Assembly (NCBI RefSeq): GCF_022669055.1
Contig: NZ_JAJMLW010000003.1
Coordinates: 455,824-519,823 of the forward strand
DNA length: 64,000 nucleotides
Source of the DNA: Adlercreutzia faecimuris
GTDB lineage: Bacteria; Actinomycetota; Coriobacteriia; Coriobacteriales; Eggerthellaceae
Reading direction: 5' to 3'
Position 1 is the stretch's first letter, and every line of letters begins with the position of its first letter. This document shows positions 16,649-25,734 of the stretch, piece by piece. Made by a program: the position numbers and the translations under genes. The notes beneath the pieces are model-generated. The model was not told the origin of the DNA. It ran no database searches and worked only from the letters and a program-made list of their open reading frames with translations.

Positions 16649-16725
16649 AAGGGGGAGGCCGAGCGCCTCCCCTGGGCCGCTGCGTCCCCTTTCCCGCCCC
16701 GAGACCCTAAGAGTGGTGATCAACC

Positions 16726-17682
16726 ATGGCATATCAGAAAGGCGACGGCAAGAGCGTCGTCATCGCCCTCGGCGGCAACGCCCTGGGCAACACCCCCCAA
16801 GAGCAGCTGAAGCTGGTCGAGGGCACCGCCGTCCACATCGTCGACATGATCGCCGAGGGCATCAACGTCGTGGTCTCCCACGGCAACGGCCCCCAGGTCG
16901 GCATGATCAACAACGCGTTCGACTACGCCCACGACCACGACGGCAAGACCCCGGACATGCCGTTCCCCGAGTGCGGGGCCATGTCCCAGGGCTACATCGG
17001 CTACCAGCTGTCCCAGGCCATCCTGAACGAGCTGAAGCGCCGCTCCATCATGCGCTCCACGGCGTCGGTCATCACCCAGACCGTCGTCTACCCCGATGAC
17101 CCGGCCTTCGCCGACCCGACCAAGCCCGTCGGCCCGTTCCTCACCGAGGAGGAGGCCCAGAAGCGGGCCGCCGAGACCGGCGCCACCTACAAGGAGGACG
17201 CCGGGCGCGGCTGGCGCATGGTGGTCGCGAGCCCCAAGCCCCAGCGCATCGTCGAGTTCGACGCCATCAAGGACCTCATGGACGACGGCTACGTCGTCAT
17301 CGCGGCCGGTGGCGGCGGCGTGCCGGTGATCGAGCGCAACGACTCCTACGAGGGCGTGCCCGCGGTCATCGACAAGGACCGCTCGAGCGCCAAGCTGGCC
17401 GCCGACTTCAAGGCCGACATGCTGGTGATCCTCACCGCCGTCGAGAAGGTGGCCATCAACTTCAACACGCCCGACCAGAAGTCCATCGACACCATGACCA
17501 TCGCCGAGGCCAACAAGTACATCGAGGAGGGCCAGTTCGCGCCCGGCTCGATGCTGCCGAAGGTCCAGGCCTGCATCGAGTACCTGGAGGCCTACCCTCA
17601 GGGCAAGGCGCTCATCACGTCGCTCGAGTGTGCGGCCGCCGGCCTCAAGGGCGAGACGGGCACCGTCATCACGGCCGACTAG
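16726..17682 (+). CDS. arcC: Carbamate kinase
   Basis: 318 residues. Transfers phosphate from carbamoyl phosphate to ADP, the ATP-yielding step of arginine fermentation. Amino-acid-kinase fold: VVIALGGNALGNTPQEQ near the N-terminus, SHGNGPQVGMINNAF, AAGGGGVPVIERN, DKDRSSAKLAADFKAD and the C-terminal GSMLPKVQACIEYLE are all family signatures. It follows arcB by 127 bases and precedes the transporter gene by 186 bases. Confidence 0.97.
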   Translation: MAYQKGDGKSVVIALGGNALGNTPQEQLKLVEGTAVHIVDMIAEGINVVVSHGNGPQVGMINNAFDYAHDHDGKTPDMPFPECGAMSQGYIGYQLSQAILNELKRRSIMRSTASVITQTVVYPDDPAFADPTKPVGPFLTEEEAQKRAAETGATYKEDAGRGWRMVVASPKPQRIVEFDAIKDLMDDGYVVIAAGGGGVPVIERNDSYEGVPAVIDKDRSSAKLAADFKADMLVILTAVEKVAINFNTPDQKSIDTMTIAEANKYIEEGQFAPGSMLPKVQACIEYLEAYPQGKALITSLECAAAGLKGETGTVITAD

Positions 17683-17868
17683 GCCCCACCGGGCCCGGCG
17701 GCCGTGGGAGCCGCCCGAGCCCCCGATCGCACCACCTGGGCGCCCCGGCCCCCATGGCCGGGACGCCCGCCCTCCATCGACGACGGTCATCCTGCTCACA
17801 TGACGTCGCCGATGCAGGGCGAGCCCACCGGATCTGTAACCGAAAAGCTTGAAAAGGAGGGGTAACCT

Positions 17869-19470
17869 ATGACAGCTGATGAGAAGAAGAAGGATCGCAA
17901 GCGGCGCAGCATATCGTCGTTCTCCATCCTGCTCATCATCCTGGTGATCTTGGCGATCATCACCATGATCATGGCCGCCACCGGCACCGAAGGCGTGACC
18001 GGCGCGACGCTCGCCAACATCACCACCGCACCTGTGAAGGGTTTCACCGACGCACTACCCGTCTGCCTGTTCGTCCTGATCCTCGGCGGCTTCCTGGGGA
18101 TCGTCACCGAGACGGGCGCCCTCGACGCCGGCATCGCCGCGCTCGTGAAGAAGCTGCATGGCAATGAGCTCGTCCTCATTCCCATCCTGATGTTCATCTT
18201 CTCCATCGGCGGCACCACCTACGGCATGTGCGAGGAGACCGTACCGTTCTACCTGCTCCTGGCCGCCACCATGGTGGCCGCGGGCTTCGACAGCCTGACC
18301 GGCGCGGCCGTCGTGCTGCTCGGCGCCGGCTGCGGCGTTCTGGGCTCCACGGTCAACCCGTTCGCCGTCGGCGTGGCCGTCGACTCGCTGTCGGGCACCG
18401 GCATCGAGATCAACCAGGGCATCATCATGGGCCTCGGCGTGATCCTGTGGCTGGTCACCCTGGCCATCTCCATCGTGTTCGTCATGAAGTACGCCAAGAA
18501 GGTCAAGGCCGACAAGGGCTCCACCATCCTGTCGCTGCAGGAGCAGCAGGACATGATGCAGGAGTGGGGCATGGACGAGTCCACCCAGGAGGAGATGACC
18601 GATGACACGGCCAAGCTCCCCGCGATGACCGGCCGCCAGAAGTGGTCGCTCGTCGTCTTCGCGCTGACCTTCGTCATCATGATCGTGTCCTTCATCCCGT
18701 GGGAGGACCTCAACGTCGACTTCTTCAACGCCGGCGCCACCTACGAGGAGGTCGTGACCCCCGTCACCGCCGAGGACATCACCGCCGTCTACGATGAGGC
18801 CACCGAGTCCGAGCTGGCCCTCGACGGCAACGTCGACGGCGTGGCCGTCGCCGAGGAGCAGGTCACCGACGGCTGGTCCGCCTTCCTCACCGGCCTGCCG
18901 CTCGGCCAGTGGTACTTCGACGAGGCCTCCACCTGGTTCCTGCTGATGGCGCTCGTCATCGGCCTCATCGGCGGCCTGTCCGAGGCCCGCTTCGTGAAGG
19001 CCTTCATCAACGGCGCCGCCGACATGATGTCGGTCGTGCTCATCATCGCACTCGCCCGCTCCATCACGGTGCTCATGGGCGAGACCGGCCTGGACCTGTG
19101 GATCCTCGACAACGCGGCCAACGCGCTGGCGGGCATGTCGGCCATCATCTTCGCGCCGCTGTCCTTCCTGCTCTACATCGTGCTGTCCTTCCTGATCCCC
19201 TCGTCGTCCGGCATGGCCACCGTGTCCATGCCCATCATGGGCGGCCTGGCGTCCCAGCTGAACTTCTCGGTTGAGACGATGATCATGATCTACTCCGCCG
19301 GCAACGGCCTGGTGAACCTGTTCACCCCGACCTCCGGCGCCATCATGGGCGGTTTGGCCCTGGCCAAGATCGAGTACACCACGTGGCTGAAGTTCGGCGC
19401 CAAGCTGTTCGTCGTGCTGGGCGTGGTCTGCATGATCATCCTGACCGCGGCCATGATGATCCTCTCCTGA
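17869..19470 (+). CDS. YfcC-family membrane transporter, probable arginine/ornithine carrier
   Basis: 533 residues with about twelve hydrophobic segments and a soluble central loop (roughly residues 285-340). It belongs to the YfcC / C4-dicarboxylate anaerobic carrier group: PVCLFVLILGGFLGIVTETG, FSIGGTTYGMCEETVPFY, LGSTVNPFAVG, SFLIPSSSGMATVSMPIMG and NLFTPTSGAIMGGLALAKI. Located last in the arc operon with AAAGGAGGGG before the ATG, it most likely exchanges arginine for ornithine, replacing the unrelated ArcD antiporter. The substrate is inferred from context. Confidence 0.9.
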   Translation: MTADEKKKDRKRRSISSFSILLIILVILAIITMIMAATGTEGVTGATLANITTAPVKGFTDALPVCLFVLILGGFLGIVTETGALDAGIAALVKKLHGNELVLIPILMFIFSIGGTTYGMCEETVPFYLLLAATMVAAGFDSLTGAAVVLLGAGCGVLGSTVNPFAVGVAVDSLSGTGIEINQGIIMGLGVILWLVTLAISIVFVMKYAKKVKADKGSTILSLQEQQDMMQEWGMDESTQEEMTDDTAKLPAMTGRQKWSLVVFALTFVIMIVSFIPWEDLNVDFFNAGATYEEVVTPVTAEDITAVYDEATESELALDGNVDGVAVAEEQVTDGWSAFLTGLPLGQWYFDEASTWFLLMALVIGLIGGLSEARFVKAFINGAADMMSVVLIIALARSITVLMGETGLDLWILDNAANALAGMSAIIFAPLSFLLYIVLSFLIPSSSGMATVSMPIMGGLASQLNFSVETMIMIYSAGNGLVNLFTPTSGAIMGGLALAKIEYTTWLKFGAKLFVVLGVVCMIILTAAMMILS

Positions 19471-19514
19471 TAGGGGAGGGGGCGCGGCCCCTGAGCAAGG
19501 CCTGTGCCTGACCG

Positions 19515-19549
19515 AGGCGCACCCGGGGCTTCCCGGGTGCGCCTTTTTC
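19515..19549 (+). terminator. Rho-independent terminator of the arc operon
   Basis: AGGCGCACCCGGG/CCCGGGTGCGCCT stem with a short loop and a TTTTT tail, 45 bases after the transporter stop. Confidence 0.92.
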
Positions 19550-19660
19550 ATGCCCTACCTGCCGGTTCTGCCGTTTGGTGGTAGAATCGGGCCCATGTGT
19601 CCCGCCCCGCCTCGCCCGAGGTCGCGGGCCGTTCAGCCGACGAAGGAGAGACCGCATACC

Positions 19661-21388
19661 ATGGAGATCCGCGAACAGCTTGAGAACATCATCGACGAGG
19701 CCATCGCCGCGGCCCGCGCCGACGGCACGCTCGTCATGGACGAGGCCCCCGCCGCCGCGCTGGAGCGCCCGCGCGACGAGGCCAACGGCGACTGGGCGTC
19801 CACCGTCGCCATGCGCTCGGCCAAGCTCGCCAAGAAGAGCCCCCGCGACGTGGCCCAGGCCATCGTCGACCACATCCCCACCAACGAAGTCATCGCGTCG
19901 GTGGAGATCGCTGGCCCCGGCTTCATCAACATCCGCCTGTCCGACGCCGTGCTCCAGGGCGTCGTGCGCGAGGTGCGCGCCGAGGCCGAGGACTTCGGCC
20001 GCGGCACCGTCCCCGAGGGCGAGCGCAAGATCAACCTGGAGTACGTCTCGGCCAACCCCACCGGCCCCTTCCACGTGGGCCACGGCCGCTGGGCGGCGCT
20101 GGGCGACGCCATGGCGCGCGTGATGGAGCACGCCGGCTACGACGTGTACGAGGAGTTCTACATCAACGACCACGGCACCCAGATGGACGTGTTCGGCAAC
20201 TCCGTGGCCGTGCGCTATATGCAGCTGCTCGGCCATGACGTGGAGATGCCCGAGCAGTGCTACGGCGGCTCGTACGTGGCCGACATCGCCCAGGGCATCA
20301 TCGACCGCGAGGGCCGCAAGTACGAGGACATGACCGACGAGGAGCGCATGAGCGCGTTCCGCGAGATCGCCTACCAGGAGATGCTCGACCTGCAGCACCG
20401 CGTCATGAGCCGCATGGGCACCACCTTCGACCGCTGGTTCAGCGAGCGCAGCCTCTACGTCGAGGACGAGACCGGTGAGAGCCCGGTGTCGCGCTCCCTC
20501 AAGGCCATGGAGGACAAGGGCTACGTCAAGGAGGAGGACGGCGCCATCTGGTTCCGCTCGTCGGCCCTCGGCGACGAGAAGGACCGCGTCATGATCAAGG
20601 CCAACGGCGAGATGACCTACTTCATGTCGGACGTGGCCTACCACTACGACAAGAAGATGCGCGGCTTCGACCACCTCATCAACATCTGGGGCGCCGACCA
20701 CCACGGCTACGTGAAGCGCTGCGAGTGCATGCTCGAGGCGTGGGGCTGGCCGGGCGCGCTCGAGATCGTGCTCGGGCAGCTCGTGAACCTCTACCGCGAC
20801 GGCGAGGCCGTGCGCATGTCCAAGCGCACCGGCGAGATGGTCACGCTCGAGGAGCTCATCGACGAGGTGGGCGTGGACGCCACGCGCTACCTGATGCTGT
20901 CGCGCTCCTCCGACCAGCCCATCGACTTCGACATCGAGGCCGCCAAGAAGAAGGACTCGTCCAACCCGGTGTACTACGTGCAGTACGCCCACGCGCGCAT
21001 CTGCTCGATCCTGCGCAAGGCCGCCGACCCGGCCGATGCTGCGGCCGCCGAGGCGGGCGAGATCACCATGGGCGAGCTGGCCGCCCGCATCATCCCCGAG
21101 GACTGCGACCTCAGCCCGCTCACCCACGAGTCGGAGCTGGCGCTCATGCGCAAGATGGCCGACTTCGGTAACCTGGTGGCGCTGGCCGCCCGCGACCGCG
21201 CGCCGTTCCGCCTGACCCACTACGCCCAGGACCTGGCGGCGCTGTTCCACCAGTTCTACACCAACTGCCACGTGCTGGTGGACGACGCCGCGGTGCAGAC
21301 CGCGCGCCTGGCGCTGGTGGACGCCACCCGCATCGTGCTGGCGCTGACGCTCAGCCTGCTCGGCGTGAGCGCGCCCGAGAAGATGTAG
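19661..21388 (+). CDS. argS: Arginyl-tRNA synthetase
   Basis: 575 residues, class I synthetase. It has the N-terminal additional domain, then the HIGH-like motif NPTGPFHVGHGRWAALGD, the VEFYINDHGTQ-type region (EEFYINDHGTQMD), WGADHHGYVKR, and the KMSKS-equivalent RMSKRTGEMVTLEEL; the C-terminal anticodon-binding part ends with VLALTLSLLGVSAPEKM. ATG at 19661 follows AAGGAGAG. A possible -10 (TAGAAT, 19582-19587) lies upstream. It has its own terminator, so is monocistronic. Confidence 0.97.
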   Translation: MEIREQLENIIDEAIAAARADGTLVMDEAPAAALERPRDEANGDWASTVAMRSAKLAKKSPRDVAQAIVDHIPTNEVIASVEIAGPGFINIRLSDAVLQGVVREVRAEAEDFGRGTVPEGERKINLEYVSANPTGPFHVGHGRWAALGDAMARVMEHAGYDVYEEFYINDHGTQMDVFGNSVAVRYMQLLGHDVEMPEQCYGGSYVADIAQGIIDREGRKYEDMTDEERMSAFREIAYQEMLDLQHRVMSRMGTTFDRWFSERSLYVEDETGESPVSRSLKAMEDKGYVKEEDGAIWFRSSALGDEKDRVMIKANGEMTYFMSDVAYHYDKKMRGFDHLINIWGADHHGYVKRCECMLEAWGWPGALEIVLGQLVNLYRDGEAVRMSKRTGEMVTLEELIDEVGVDATRYLMLSRSSDQPIDFDIEAAKKKDSSNPVYYVQYAHARICSILRKAADPADAAAAEAGEITMGELAARIIPEDCDLSPLTHESELALMRKMADFGNLVALAARDRAPFRLTHYAQDLAALFHQFYTNCHVLVDDAAVQTARLALVDATRIVLALTLSLLGVSAPEKM

Positions 21389-21413
21389 CCCGCGCGGCGA
21401 CGCGCGAATGCGA

Positions 21414-21447
21414 GAGGGGGCGCCCCGGCGGGGCGCCCCCTCTTTTT
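21414..21447 (+). terminator. Rho-independent terminator of argS
   Basis: GAGGGGGCGCCCC/GGGGCGCCCCCTC stem, 3-base loop, then TTTTT; 25 bases after the stop. Confidence 0.95.
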
Positions 21448-21501
21448 GCGCGTGCTGGCGGGGCAGGTGAGCCCTCGCGGACGTGCCCCGCGGGAGGGGC
21501 G

Positions 21502-23547
21502 CTAGACGTTGTCCTCCAGGTCGAGCTGCATGAGGTTGACGTTCTCGCGCATGCGCTTGGCGCCCTCGCGGGAGAGGCACTCGTCCTCGTACTTGGCCTG
21601 GATCTGCTCGAGCTCGAGCCTCAGGGCCAGCCGGCGCACGTCCTCGGCGCGGTTCACCACCTTGAAGGCGGTGGTGATGGTGGGGCGCTGCTCCTGGAGC
21701 GTCAGGCGCGCGTTCTGGTACTCGAGCAGAAGCGCCGTGGCGTCCTCGGTGGGTACCGAGCTGTCCGACAGGGTGATCTCCAGAAGCGCGATGGCGTAGT
21801 TCACGCAGTCGAGCTGGAGCTGGCGCAGCTCATCGGCCCGGGCGGGGGTGGCGGCGCTCGGCAGCTCGCGGATGAAGGCGTGCAGGCCGCGGCGCAGGAG
21901 CGCGCGCAGGCGCAGGACGTAGCGCTGGAACGACGTGCGGTCGCTGCTGTGGCGCAGCAGCCGCTCGGTGCGGTCGAGGCGGCCGAGGTACTGGTAGCCC
22001 ACCACGGGCGCCACGGCGTCCTCCTCGATGAGCTCGAGCGCCCGCTCGCGCTCCCAGGCCAGGGCCTGGAGGCGCAGCCCCACGTCGGACTCGCTCTCGA
22101 TGTCGTTGTTCTCCTTGATCTGCTCGATGCGGTCGCTGTACGACCGGATGACGGCGCGGGTGGCGCCGCGGTTCTCCGGCGTCTGCCGCGCCGTGAGCTC
22201 CTCGATCACCGCGCGCAGGATGTCGATGTAGCAGGCGGTGTCGCGGTCATGCACCTCCTGCTCCGACTCCTTGCGGGCCGGCTTGGGCGAGAGCAGCGGC
22301 ACGACGAAGGTGGCCAGCAGCAGCGTGCACACGATGACGCCGCAGGCCAGGAAGATGAGCAGGTCGCGCTGGGGGAACCGGATGGCCGGGTGGTCGACCG
22401 TGGCGTAGGACAGGTACATGGGGATGGTGAACATGATGGACAGCGTGATGGTGCCCTTCGCGCCGCACAGCGTCGTGACGAGCGCCATCTTGGCGTCGTG
22501 GGCGGTGAAGCGGCGCCGCTCGCCGCGGCGCGCGTGCACCCAGTCCATGGCGAGCACCCAGGCGAAGCGGATGGCCAGCAGCAGGAACGTGAGCCCCACC
22601 ACGTAGGCGATGAGGGTGCCGTTGGAGATGGACACGTCGTCCCAGGTGCGGCGCATGGCGTTGGGCAGCTGCGTGCCCAGGAGCACGAACACCACCCCGT
22701 TGAGCGCGAAGGACAGCACCCGCCACACGCTCGACGACACGATGTTCATGCGCGACACCGACGGCCCCATCATCCGCGGCGAGATGACGTTCATGAGCCC
22801 CGCCACCACCACGGCGATGATGCCGCTCACGTGGAGCGCCTGGGAGATCAGGTACACGAGGAAGGGGATGAACACCTCGAACAGCACGTGGAAGGTGGTG
22901 TTCTCCACGCCGATGGCGCGCACGCGGCGCACGATGAAGTTGCCGATGAGGCCGAGCACCACGCCCGCCGCCAGGCCGCCGAAGAACTCGAGGAGGAACA
23001 CCTCGGTGGCGTTGAGCAGCGAGAACGACCCGGTCACGCCCGCTGCGATGGCGAACTGGAACGACACGATGCCCGACGCGTCGTTCAGGAGCAGCTCGCC
23101 TTTGAGCACCGACTTCTGGCGCGCGGGGATGTTGACCTCCTTGGATAGCGACGTGACGGCCACCGCGTCGGTGGGGCCGAGCGCCGCGCCCAGGGCGAAG
23201 GCGGCGAACAGCGGGATGGAGGGGATGATGAGGTTGAGGGTGAAGCCGATGATGAGGGCGGTGGCCACCACCAGCCCGATGGCGAGCGAGAGAACCGGCT
23301 TGATGTGGGCCCACAGGGCCGCCTTGTCGGCGTTCTTCGCCTCGTCGTAGAGGAGGGGCGCGATGAACAGCACCAAGAACAGCTCGGGGTCGAGCGCGAT
23401 GGTGATGTTGGTGGAGGCGATCAGCGCGATGACGAGCCCCAGGCCGATCTGGATGAGCGGCAGCGATACCTTGGGGACGATCTGGTCGATGACGGAGGAG
23501 ACGAGGACGGCGGCGAGCAGCAGGAGGCACAGGGTGAGCGTCGCCAC
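21502..23547 (-). CDS. Na+/H+ antiporter, CPA1 (NhaP/NHE) family
   Basis: 681 residues. GTG at 23547 with GAAAGGGGG upstream. The first 430 residues hold about twelve transmembrane segments with the CPA1 motifs GPTDAVAVTSL and LLNDASGIVSF (the Asp residues of the ion site). The last 250 residues are soluble, helical and charged (repeated Arg/Glu, ERERALELIEEDA, LRALLRRGLHAFIREL), a cytoplasmic regulatory tail like those of bacterial NhaP-type exchangers. It exchanges cytoplasmic Na+ (or K+) for H+. Convergent with argS. Confidence 0.93.
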   Translation of the reverse strand: MATLTLCLLLLAAVLVSSVIDQIVPKVSLPLIQIGLGLVIALIASTNITIALDPELFLVLFIAPLLYDEAKNADKAALWAHIKPVLSLAIGLVVATALIIGFTLNLIIPSIPLFAAFALGAALGPTDAVAVTSLSKEVNIPARQKSVLKGELLLNDASGIVSFQFAIAAGVTGSFSLLNATEVFLLEFFGGLAAGVVLGLIGNFIVRRVRAIGVENTTFHVLFEVFIPFLVYLISQALHVSGIIAVVVAGLMNVISPRMMGPSVSRMNIVSSSVWRVLSFALNGVVFVLLGTQLPNAMRRTWDDVSISNGTLIAYVVGLTFLLLAIRFAWVLAMDWVHARRGERRRFTAHDAKMALVTTLCGAKGTITLSIMFTIPMYLSYATVDHPAIRFPQRDLLIFLACGVIVCTLLLATFVVPLLSPKPARKESEQEVHDRDTACYIDILRAVIEELTARQTPENRGATRAVIRSYSDRIEQIKENNDIESESDVGLRLQALAWERERALELIEEDAVAPVVGYQYLGRLDRTERLLRHSSDRTSFQRYVLRLRALLRRGLHAFIRELPSAATPARADELRQLQLDCVNYAIALLEITLSDSSVPTEDATALLLEYQNARLTLQEQRPTITTAFKVVNRAEDVRRLALRLELEQIQAKYEDECLSREGAKRMRENVNLMQLDLEDNV

Positions 23548-23604
23548 GGGCTGATTCCCCCTTTCGTTGCTTCCGTGCGGGCGATGATTACCCTTATTGT
23601 AAGG

Positions 23605-23642
23605 GAAGAGCCCGCGCCTCCGGGTCGGGGCGCGGGCTCTTC
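23605..23642 (-). terminator. Hairpin downstream of the NYN/LOTUS gene
   Basis: A 14-bp stem GAAGAGCCCGCGCC/GGCGCGGGCTCTTC, about 30 bases after the stop of the minus-strand NYN gene and before the antiporter start. A smaller CCCTT/AAGGG hairpin adjoins it. There is no strong T-run on the minus strand. Confidence 0.55.
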
Positions 23643-23673
23643 ACGGTTTGAGCGGGGTTGAGGGCGCGGCCGG

Positions 23674-25179
23674 CTAGCGGGCGCGGACGGTGAAGGTGCG
23701 CCCCTCCTTCTCGACGGCGAAGCCGGGCTGGCCCTCGAGGTAGGCGCGCATCTGGGGGAAGCCCAGGTCGCGCACCTTGAAGTCCTTGAATCGGGCGCGC
23801 ACGTCGTTGCTCAGCTGGGTGACGCCGATGCCCTTGGCGCCGGCCTTGCGGACGAGCTCGGCGATGTAGTCCTCGGGCGAGGACGCGGGCTGCGCCTTGC
23901 GCGGGCGGCCCACCGGGCGCTTGGGGGCGTCGTCCTTCTTCGCCGCGGCCGGCTTCTTCTCGGCTGCCTTCTTGGCCGGGGCCTTGCGGGCGCGCTTGGG
24001 CTTGGCGGGCGCCGGGGCGGCCTCGTCGGCCGCGGGCGCGGGCTGCGCCTCGGGCTCGGGCTCGGCGGCCGGGGCGGCCTCCTCGGCGGGCGCGGCGTCC
24101 TCGGGCACCGGCGCCTCGGCGGCGTCGCCTCCGCTGCGGCGCCGGCCCCCGCGCCGGCCGCGGCGGGTCGGCTTGCGCTTGGGCGCATCCTCGGGCGCGG
24201 CCTCCTCCTCGGCGACGGCCTCGGCCGCGGCCTCGTCGATCGCCTCGAGCGCCTCCTCGACGGCCTCCACGACGGTCTCCTCCTCGGCCGCGGCCTCCTC
24301 GTCGCGGGTGCGGGCGTTGACGCGGCGCCCCGAGCGGCCGCGGCGCGAGCGGCGGGCGGCGCCGTCCTGGGAGGCGGCGTCCTCGGCCGCGGGGGCCTCC
24401 TCGGCGGGCGCGGCCTCGGCGGCGGCCGGCTCCGGCGCGGGCGCGGCCTCGTCGTCGTGGTGGCCGTCGGCCAGCTCCACCGTCACCGAGCTGCGGTCCT
24501 TGGTGATGACCACGCGCGTGAACTCGTCGAGGAGCTTGGAGAGCAGGTTCGTCCCGTAGTTGCGCACGTCGAAGTCGGGGTAGCGCTTCTGCAGGCGGCT
24601 GCCCACCTCGCCGAGCCCCGTGGACTTGCCGTTGTTCTGGTTGTCGGTGATGATGTCGACGACGGCCTGCTCCACCTCGGCCTTGCTGATGGCCGGGGCG
24701 CCGTTGCCGTTGCCGCGGTCGCCCTTGCGGCTGTCGAGCAGAAGCTCGAGGGTGGTGAAGATGTCGCAGGCGCGGCGGAAGGGGGTGGGCGTCTTCTTCT
24801 CGCCCATGCCGATGACCGTGCGCCCGCTCTCGCGCAGGCGGCTGGCCAGGCGCGTGAAGTCGCTGTCGGACGACACGAGGCAGAACCCGTCCACGTTGTC
24901 GCCGTAGAGGATGTCCATGGCGTCGATGATCATGGCCGAGTCGGTGGCGTTCTTGCCGTAGGTGTAGCCGAACTGCTGGATGGGGGTGAGCGAGTTCTCC
25001 AGCAGGGCGTCCTTCCACTTGGCGTGCAGGGTGAGCGTCCAGTCGCCGTAGATGCGCTTGATGGTGACGGTGCCGTACTTCGACAGCTCGTTCAAGATGG
25101 GCTTGATGTACTTGGCCGATACGTTGTCGGCGTCGATGAGCAGCGCGAAGCGCTTGTCCGACGAAGACTTGGGTTCCAT
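23674..25179 (-). CDS. NYN-domain protein with two OST-HTH/LOTUS domains and long disordered linker
   Basis: 501 residues; ATG at 25179 with AAGGAG upstream. Residues 10-150 are a NYN (PIN-like) nuclease domain: FALLIDADNVSAKY with Asp16/Asp18, YGKNATDSAMIIDAMDIL, and FCLVSSDSDFTRLASRLRE. Residues 165-235 and 432-501 each match the OST-HTH/LOTUS pattern (VGSRLQKRYPDFDVRNYG; TQLSNDVRARFKDFKVRDLG). Between them lies a 190-residue Ala/Glu/Pro/Arg-rich segment with RRGRRGGRRRSGG and a GRPRK AT-hook-like core. It is probably an RNA-processing or RNA-binding protein. The promoter lies in the AT-rich stretch before tRNA-His. Confidence 0.88.
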   Translation of the reverse strand: MEPKSSSDKRFALLIDADNVSAKYIKPILNELSKYGTVTIKRIYGDWTLTLHAKWKDALLENSLTPIQQFGYTYGKNATDSAMIIDAMDILYGDNVDGFCLVSSDSDFTRLASRLRESGRTVIGMGEKKTPTPFRRACDIFTTLELLLDSRKGDRGNGNGAPAISKAEVEQAVVDIITDNQNNGKSTGLGEVGSRLQKRYPDFDVRNYGTNLLSKLLDEFTRVVITKDRSSVTVELADGHHDDEAAPAPEPAAAEAAPAEEAPAAEDAASQDGAARRSRRGRSGRRVNARTRDEEAAAEEETVVEAVEEALEAIDEAAAEAVAEEEAAPEDAPKRKPTRRGRRGGRRRSGGDAAEAPVPEDAAPAEEAAPAAEPEPEAQPAPAADEAAPAPAKPKRARKAPAKKAAEKKPAAAKKDDAPKRPVGRPRKAQPASSPEDYIAELVRKAGAKGIGVTQLSNDVRARFKDFKVRDLGFPQMRAYLEGQPGFAVEKEGRTFTVRAR

Positions 25180-25375
25180 GGGTGAGCGGGCTCCTTCGGA
25201 GTAGGGGGGCGTTCGCCCGGCCGCGGCGGCGCGGGCGGCGAGGGGCGCGGGGCAGGGGAGGGGCCGGAAGGGCCGCCATCTGGGCGCGCTAGCCTCTGAT
25301 AATACCCCTTGATCGGGGCTTTCACCCGGTCAATCGCCAATTCGGATGAGATTCTTATAATTTGGGGAACGCCCC

Positions 25376-25404
25376 TTGCGCGAGCGGGGGCGAGGGCCTA
25401 TAAT
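25376..25404 (+). promoter_or_regulatory. Promoter of tRNA-His
   Basis: -35 TTGCGC (25376-25381), 17-base spacer, perfect -10 TATAAT (25399-25404), 18 bases before the tRNA. The same TTGCGC-N17 arrangement precedes tRNA-Lys and tRNA-Val. Confidence 0.8.
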
Positions 25405-25421
25405 TTCGCCTTGCGCAAAAT

Positions 25422-25499
25422 GGTGGGTGTGGCCTAGTTGGCTAAGGCGCCAGATTGTGGCTCTGGAGATCGTGGGTTCGAGTCCCATCATCCACCCCA
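25422..25499 (+). tRNA. tRNA-His (GTG)
   Basis: An eight-base-pair acceptor including the extra G(-1) opposite C73, as expected for tRNA-His. Anticodon stem CCAGA/TCTGG with loop TTGTGGC (anticodon GTG). CCA is encoded. Confidence 0.95.
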
Positions 25500-25520
25500 G
25501 CGCGCTTTTGAAATTGAGGC

Positions 25521-25549
25521 TTGCGCCCTCAAGGGGGTTCGCCTACAAT
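25521..25549 (+). promoter_or_regulatory. Promoter of tRNA-Lys
   Basis: -35 TTGCGC (25521-25526), 17-base spacer, -10 TACAAT (25544-25549), 25 bases before the tRNA. Confidence 0.75.
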
Positions 25550-25574
25550 AGCAAGGCGCTTTGCGCAGACACGT

Positions 25575-25650
25575 GCTCCGTTAGCTTAGTTGGTAGAGCA
25601 GGGGACTCTTAATCCCAAGGTCGAAGGTTCGAGTCCTTCACGGAGCACCA
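25575..25650 (+). tRNA. tRNA-Lys (CTT)
   Basis: Acceptor GCTCCGT/ACGGAGC, D-arm TAGCTTAGTTGGTAGAGCA, anticodon loop CTCTTAA (anticodon CTT), T-arm GAAGGTTCGAGTCCTTC, encoded CCA. Confidence 0.95.
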
Positions 25651-25660
25651 CGATTGACCA

Positions 25661-25689
25661 GGCCCGTCGCGCTCGCGGCGGGCCTTTTT
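25661..25689 (+). terminator. Terminator of tRNA-Lys
   Basis: GGCCCG...CGGGCC hairpin with a TTTTT tail, 11 bases after the tRNA. trpS starts 46 bases later. Confidence 0.85.
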
Positions 25690-25734
25690 CATGCCGCGCG
25701 GCCGCAGGGGCCGCGCCGACGACGAGGAGGGGCC

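Noticed and set aside
23897..24559. Direct repeats in the Ala/Glu-rich linker of the NYN gene seen as a possible CRISPR or tandem array
   Set aside because: They are codon-level low complexity inside an open frame, with no constant repeat/spacer lengths. No CRISPR array was found in the window.
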